Assembly (NCBI GenBank): GCA_029781465.1
Contig: JAKOWQ010000417.1
Coordinates: 1 to 8,048 of the forward strand
Direction of reading: 5' to 3'
Source: Pseudomonadota bacterium
GTDB taxonomy: Bacteria > Pseudomonadota > Alphaproteobacteria > Sphingomonadales > Sphingomonadaceae
DNA: 8,048 nt
Positions 5,956 to 8,048 of the stretch are shown one piece after another. The notes beneath the pieces were generated by a model, which worked only from the letters and a program-made list of their open reading frames with translations, did not search any database and was not told the DNA's origin. Numbering within the stretch: the first letter of the stretch is position 1; every line of letters starts with the position of its first letter. Position numbers and translations under genes: made by a program.

Positions 5956-6699
5956 ATGGCGGCATTATGCGGATATTGCAAAAAAGAGCCAACCATAGAG
6001 GCTCATATTATCCCGAAGGCCGTAGTTCGTGGATTTCGGCAAAGAGGGCCTGATAGAAAGACAATGGCGATCTTTCCCGAACGCGCCGTTGTTTCCAATA
6101 TCCAGAATGGAATATTTGATCCAAATATCCTCTGCCAGACGTGCGATGGGAAGATTGGGCAAGCAGATCGTTGGTTCGTTGAACACTTGGATACATTCCA
6201 TGAAGTGGCACGTGATCGCCAAGCCTATGAAATTGCCAAAGTTGCCATCGACACGCGGGCTGCGATCCAATTTGCCGTATCAGTGATTTACCGAGCTTCG
6301 TTGTCGAAGCTCCATCATTTTGACGATGTCTCACTCGGCCCCTACCTTATGAGGGCAGGAGAAATTGCGTTAGCATCCGATCATGCAGATTTTGATGAGC
6401 CAATTGTCATGATCAATACCTTGATCTCAGATGCCTACGACACCCGGCAATTCGTCTTCTATCCCGTCAGATGCCGGGGAAAAGGAGGCACATACTTCGT
6501 GTTTACTGCATCCGGCGTTCAATTCTTGGTGAAATTCGGAGGGAACCGCAATGTGATCGACCAAGGTAGCAACTTCACGCAATTGCTCCGCTTGCACACT
6601 GATTCAGTCGCTTCAGTTTGCATATACCCGTTCGAAGATTCAGCCGAAGCGCAGTTCTTGAGCCGCGCGGGTCGTCTACGAGGCCCTCAGCGATATTAA
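5956..6699 (+). CDS. Hypothetical protein with HNH_5-like zinc-knuckle N-terminus, low-GC accessory gene
   Basis: I do not recognise this 247-residue protein as a named family. Residues 1-75 carry two cysteine pairs, CGYC (5-8) and CQTC (60-63), plus EAHIIPKAV (15-23, with H17) and DGKIGQAD (64-71). The order CxxC, (E)H(I/V)IP, CxxC, (S/G)xxD resembles the HNH_5-type treble-clef fold, where the His follows the first cysteine pair. The usual second-half asparagine (CxxCN) is replaced by D64, so catalysis is doubtful. Residues 76-247 show no motif I know; 145-230 look beta-rich. The body has GC of roughly 40-52% by line against about 65-72% in neighbours, with AT-ending codons common, which points to recent acquisition. 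No Shine-Dalgarno precedes ATG 5956. It stands alone, converging on the GNAT gene 26 bp away. A nuclease-like or nucleic-acid-binding role is inference; a purely structural zinc site is equally possible. Confidence 0.72.
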   Translation: MAALCGYCKKEPTIEAHIIPKAVVRGFRQRGPDRKTMAIFPERAVVSNIQNGIFDPNILCQTCDGKIGQADRWFVEHLDTFHEVARDRQAYEIAKVAIDTRAAIQFAVSVIYRASLSKLHHFDDVSLGPYLMRAGEIALASDHADFDEPIVMINTLISDAYDTRQFVFYPVRCRGKGGTYFVFTASGVQFLVKFGGNRNVIDQGSNFTQLLRLHTDSVASVCIYPFEDSAEAQFLSRAGRLRGPQRY

Positions 6700-6701
6700 C
6701 G

Positions 6702-6716
6702 TCGCTCGCGAAGCGA
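6702..6716. other. Short inverted repeat between two convergent genes
   Basis: TCGCT (6702-6706) and AGCGA (6712-6716) flank CGCGA in the 26-bp gap between the convergent genes. A five-base stem without a T-run on either strand is weak, and it may be only a partial bidirectional terminator. Confidence 0.25.
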
Positions 6717-6725
6717 ATGTTGGGG

Positions 6726-7253
6726 CTAGCCCCGCTCATAAAGCACCAGAGCCGCCCCATCCTCAACCTCGTGCCGCCCATAGCGCTCGAACCCCAGCTT
6801 GCCCGCCAGTGCGTCCGAGGCGGTGTGGCCTTCCTCGATCATGCAGGCGATCCGCTGGCGGCCGTGGTGGCCGTCGAACCAGGCAAGGCTGGCTTCCATC
6901 GCCTCACGGGCCACGCCCTGCCCCCAATGGTCCTTGTGGACGATCCAGCCGGCTTCGGGCACATCGTCGAGCCCCTTGTCCGGCCCAAAGCCCCGGTGGC
7001 TGCGGAAGATGCCGCAGTTGGCGATGATCCGTTCTTCGCCTCGCAGCCGCACCATGAAGGTGCCGTAGCCGTGGAGCGCCCACGCCCCCGCATTGCGGTG
7101 CAGGCGGGCAAAGGCATCGGCTTCGCTCGGGGTAAAGCCGCCCAGAAACCGGCGGGTCTCGTCATCGAGGGTCAGGTGATGGAGATCGGCAAGGTCGCGA
7201 AGCGCAGGCTGCCAGAGCTCAAGGCGGGCGGTGGTAAGAAGGGGCCGGTTCAC
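6726..7253 (-). CDS. GNAT-family N-acetyltransferase (RimJ/RimL-like, GNAT_3)
   Basis: This 175-residue enzyme should transfer an acetyl group from acetyl-CoA to an amine; the substrate is unknown. The plan is that of RimJ/RimL-type transferases. It opens LLTTARLELWQPALRDLADL (5-24). A central strand MVRLRGEERIIANCGIFR (67-84) leads to EAGWIVHKDHWGQGVAREAM (100-119), where WGQGVAREA is the acetyl-CoA pyrophosphate-binding motif A. It ends with HTASDALAGKLGFERYGRHE (143-162), the usual N.AS.rv..KLGF element with H and T in the first positions. Ribosomal protein N-termini, small molecules or antibiotics are all possible targets. The start is GTG 7253-7251, overlapping the TGA of the upstream DUF445 gene in the sequence GTGA, so translation is probably coupled. 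Its TAG stop lies inside the palindrome GGGGCTAGCCCC (6722-6733). Confidence 0.9.
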   Translation of the reverse strand: MNRPLLTTARLELWQPALRDLADLHHLTLDDETRRFLGGFTPSEADAFARLHRNAGAWALHGYGTFMVRLRGEERIIANCGIFRSHRGFGPDKGLDDVPEAGWIVHKDHWGQGVAREAMEASLAWFDGHHGRQRIACMIEEGHTASDALAGKLGFERYGRHEVEDGAALVLYERG

Positions 7254-8048
7254 AGCAAGGCGTCTAGCGCGTGGATCGCGACCCCGACAAGCCCTCCAAC
7301 CAAAGTGCCGTTGATGCGGATGAATTGCAGGTCGCGGCCTACCGCGCCCTCGATCCGCCCGGTGACAGTCTCGGCGTCCCAGCGCTTGACCGTTTCGGAG
7401 ACCAGCCGGACGATCTGATCGCCATAGCGGCTGGCAATACCGACCACGGTGCGCCGCGCGAAGCGGTTGATCTGGACCTGCAGCACGGGATCGTCACGCA
7501 GGTGGCGGCCAAGTTCGGTCAGGGCTTCGGCGAACTGCCCGCTCCCCTCGCCCGCCGGGCGCCGCAGCCGCGCGAGCATGCCGGTGCGCAGCCGCTCCCA
7601 CACCCCTTGCCACCAGGCCGAGACGGCGGGATTGGCAAGCATTTCGCCCTTGAGCCGCTCGACCCGCGCGCGAAGCTCGGCATCGTCCTGCAGATCCTGG
7701 GCGAGCTTGGCGAGACCTTCCTCAACCTTGCCGCGCAGGGGATGATCGGGATCGACGATGACTTCGGCGAACAGCTTGTAGAGCCCGTCGAGCACCGAAT
7801 TGGAGAGCTTTTCGTCGAGCCCGGTCCAGCGCAGCACCGCGTTGGCGCGCTGGTGGATCAGATCGCGGATCAGCTCCTCATTGTCTTCCAGCGTCAGCCC
7901 CGCCCAGCGCACCAGCGAATCGATCACCGGCATGTGGCGACGATCGGCAATGGTGGTGGACAGCATCTGCCCAAGCAGCGGCGACACCTCGAGCTTGTCG
8001 ATCTGGCGGAACAGCCCGCCGCGCACCTGATTGCCCAGCCGCTCGGGA
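7250..8048 (-). CDS. DUF445 family (YjiN-like) membrane-anchored protein, N-terminus beyond the window edge
   Basis: About 265 C-terminal residues are visible. The frame stays open to the right edge (reads ...PERLGNQVRGGLF), so the GTG at 8026 is an internal valine, not a start; the family is usually 400 residues or more. The visible part is mostly helical and charged, for example KVEEGLAKLAQDLQDDAELR and RVERLKGEMLANPAV, consistent with long helices or coiled coil. It ends in the strongly conserved family tail: KRWDAETVTGRIEGAVGRDL, then QFIRINGTLVGGLVGVAIHA and the end DALL, a C-terminal hydrophobic anchor. E. coli YjiN is the nearest named relative. The function is unknown, and an inner-membrane or envelope role is inferred from the anchor. 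It is the upstream gene of a pair with the GNAT gene, sharing 4 bp. Confidence 0.88.
   Translation of the reverse strand, partial: PERLGNQVRGGLFRQIDKLEVSPLLGQMLSTTIADRRHMPVIDSLVRWAGLTLEDNEELIRDLIHQRANAVLRWTGLDEKLSNSVLDGLYKLFAEVIVDPDHPLRGKVEEGLAKLAQDLQDDAELRARVERLKGEMLANPAVSAWWQGVWERLRTGMLARLRRPAGEGSGQFAEALTELGRHLRDDPVLQVQINRFARRTVVGIASRYGDQIVRLVSETVKRWDAETVTGRIEGAVGRDLQFIRINGTLVGGLVGVAIHALDALL

Noticed and set aside
5956..6699. Anti-phage defence island or toxin-antitoxin pair around the low-GC gene
   Set aside because: Only one foreign-looking gene is present; both flanks are housekeeping genes, and there is no partner, integrase, transposase or terminal repeat in view.
6618..7418. 266-codon plus-strand open frame over the GNAT gene
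   Set aside because: Antisense to a GNAT gene with an intact acetyl-CoA motif, and it overlaps the end of the low-GC gene; no domain seen.

Overview
The window is high-GC chromosomal DNA with dense gene packing. Codons mostly end in G or C, GTG starts occur, and the encoded proteins (an ATP-grasp SucC, EtfBA, a DUF445 protein ending in the INGTLVGGL motif) look alphaproteobacterial. The best guess is the Sphingomonadales/Erythrobacter group. That placement is inferred from protein character and remembered gene neighbourhoods, not from a search.

Layout, left to right. A CorC/HlyC-type membrane protein with CBS domains runs off the left edge on the minus strand. Facing away from it on the plus strand is an OmpA-domain lipoprotein with a glycine zipper. 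It ends 3 bp from the end of a convergent minus-strand inositol-monophosphatase/CysQ-family phosphatase. An 80-bp divergent gap leads to sucC (succinyl-CoA ligase beta subunit), which ends at a clear stem-loop terminator. sucD does not follow. After about 160 bp that hold a strong palindrome, a likely operator, comes the etfB-etfA pair (electron transfer flavoprotein), with stop and start codons 1 bp apart. A perfect 10-bp stem hairpin closes that unit.

Downstream is a single gene of clearly lower GC (5956-6699). It encodes a CxxC...AHIIPK...CxxC protein that resembles the zinc knuckle of HNH_5-type nucleases, and it looks like an acquired accessory gene. It converges on a minus-strand pair read from the right edge: a DUF445 membrane-anchored protein (partial) followed by a GNAT acetyltransferase that overlaps it by 4 bp (GTGA).

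Functionally, SucC makes succinyl-CoA reversibly in the TCA cycle, and EtfBA collects electrons from acyl-CoA dehydrogenases. The centre is therefore ordinary carbon and energy metabolism, flanked by envelope proteins. No mobile-element genes, CRISPR array, rRNA or complete tRNA were seen. The items most worth a second look are the low-GC HNH-like gene and the palindrome ahead of etfB. I do not see convincing evidence for a new multi-gene system.
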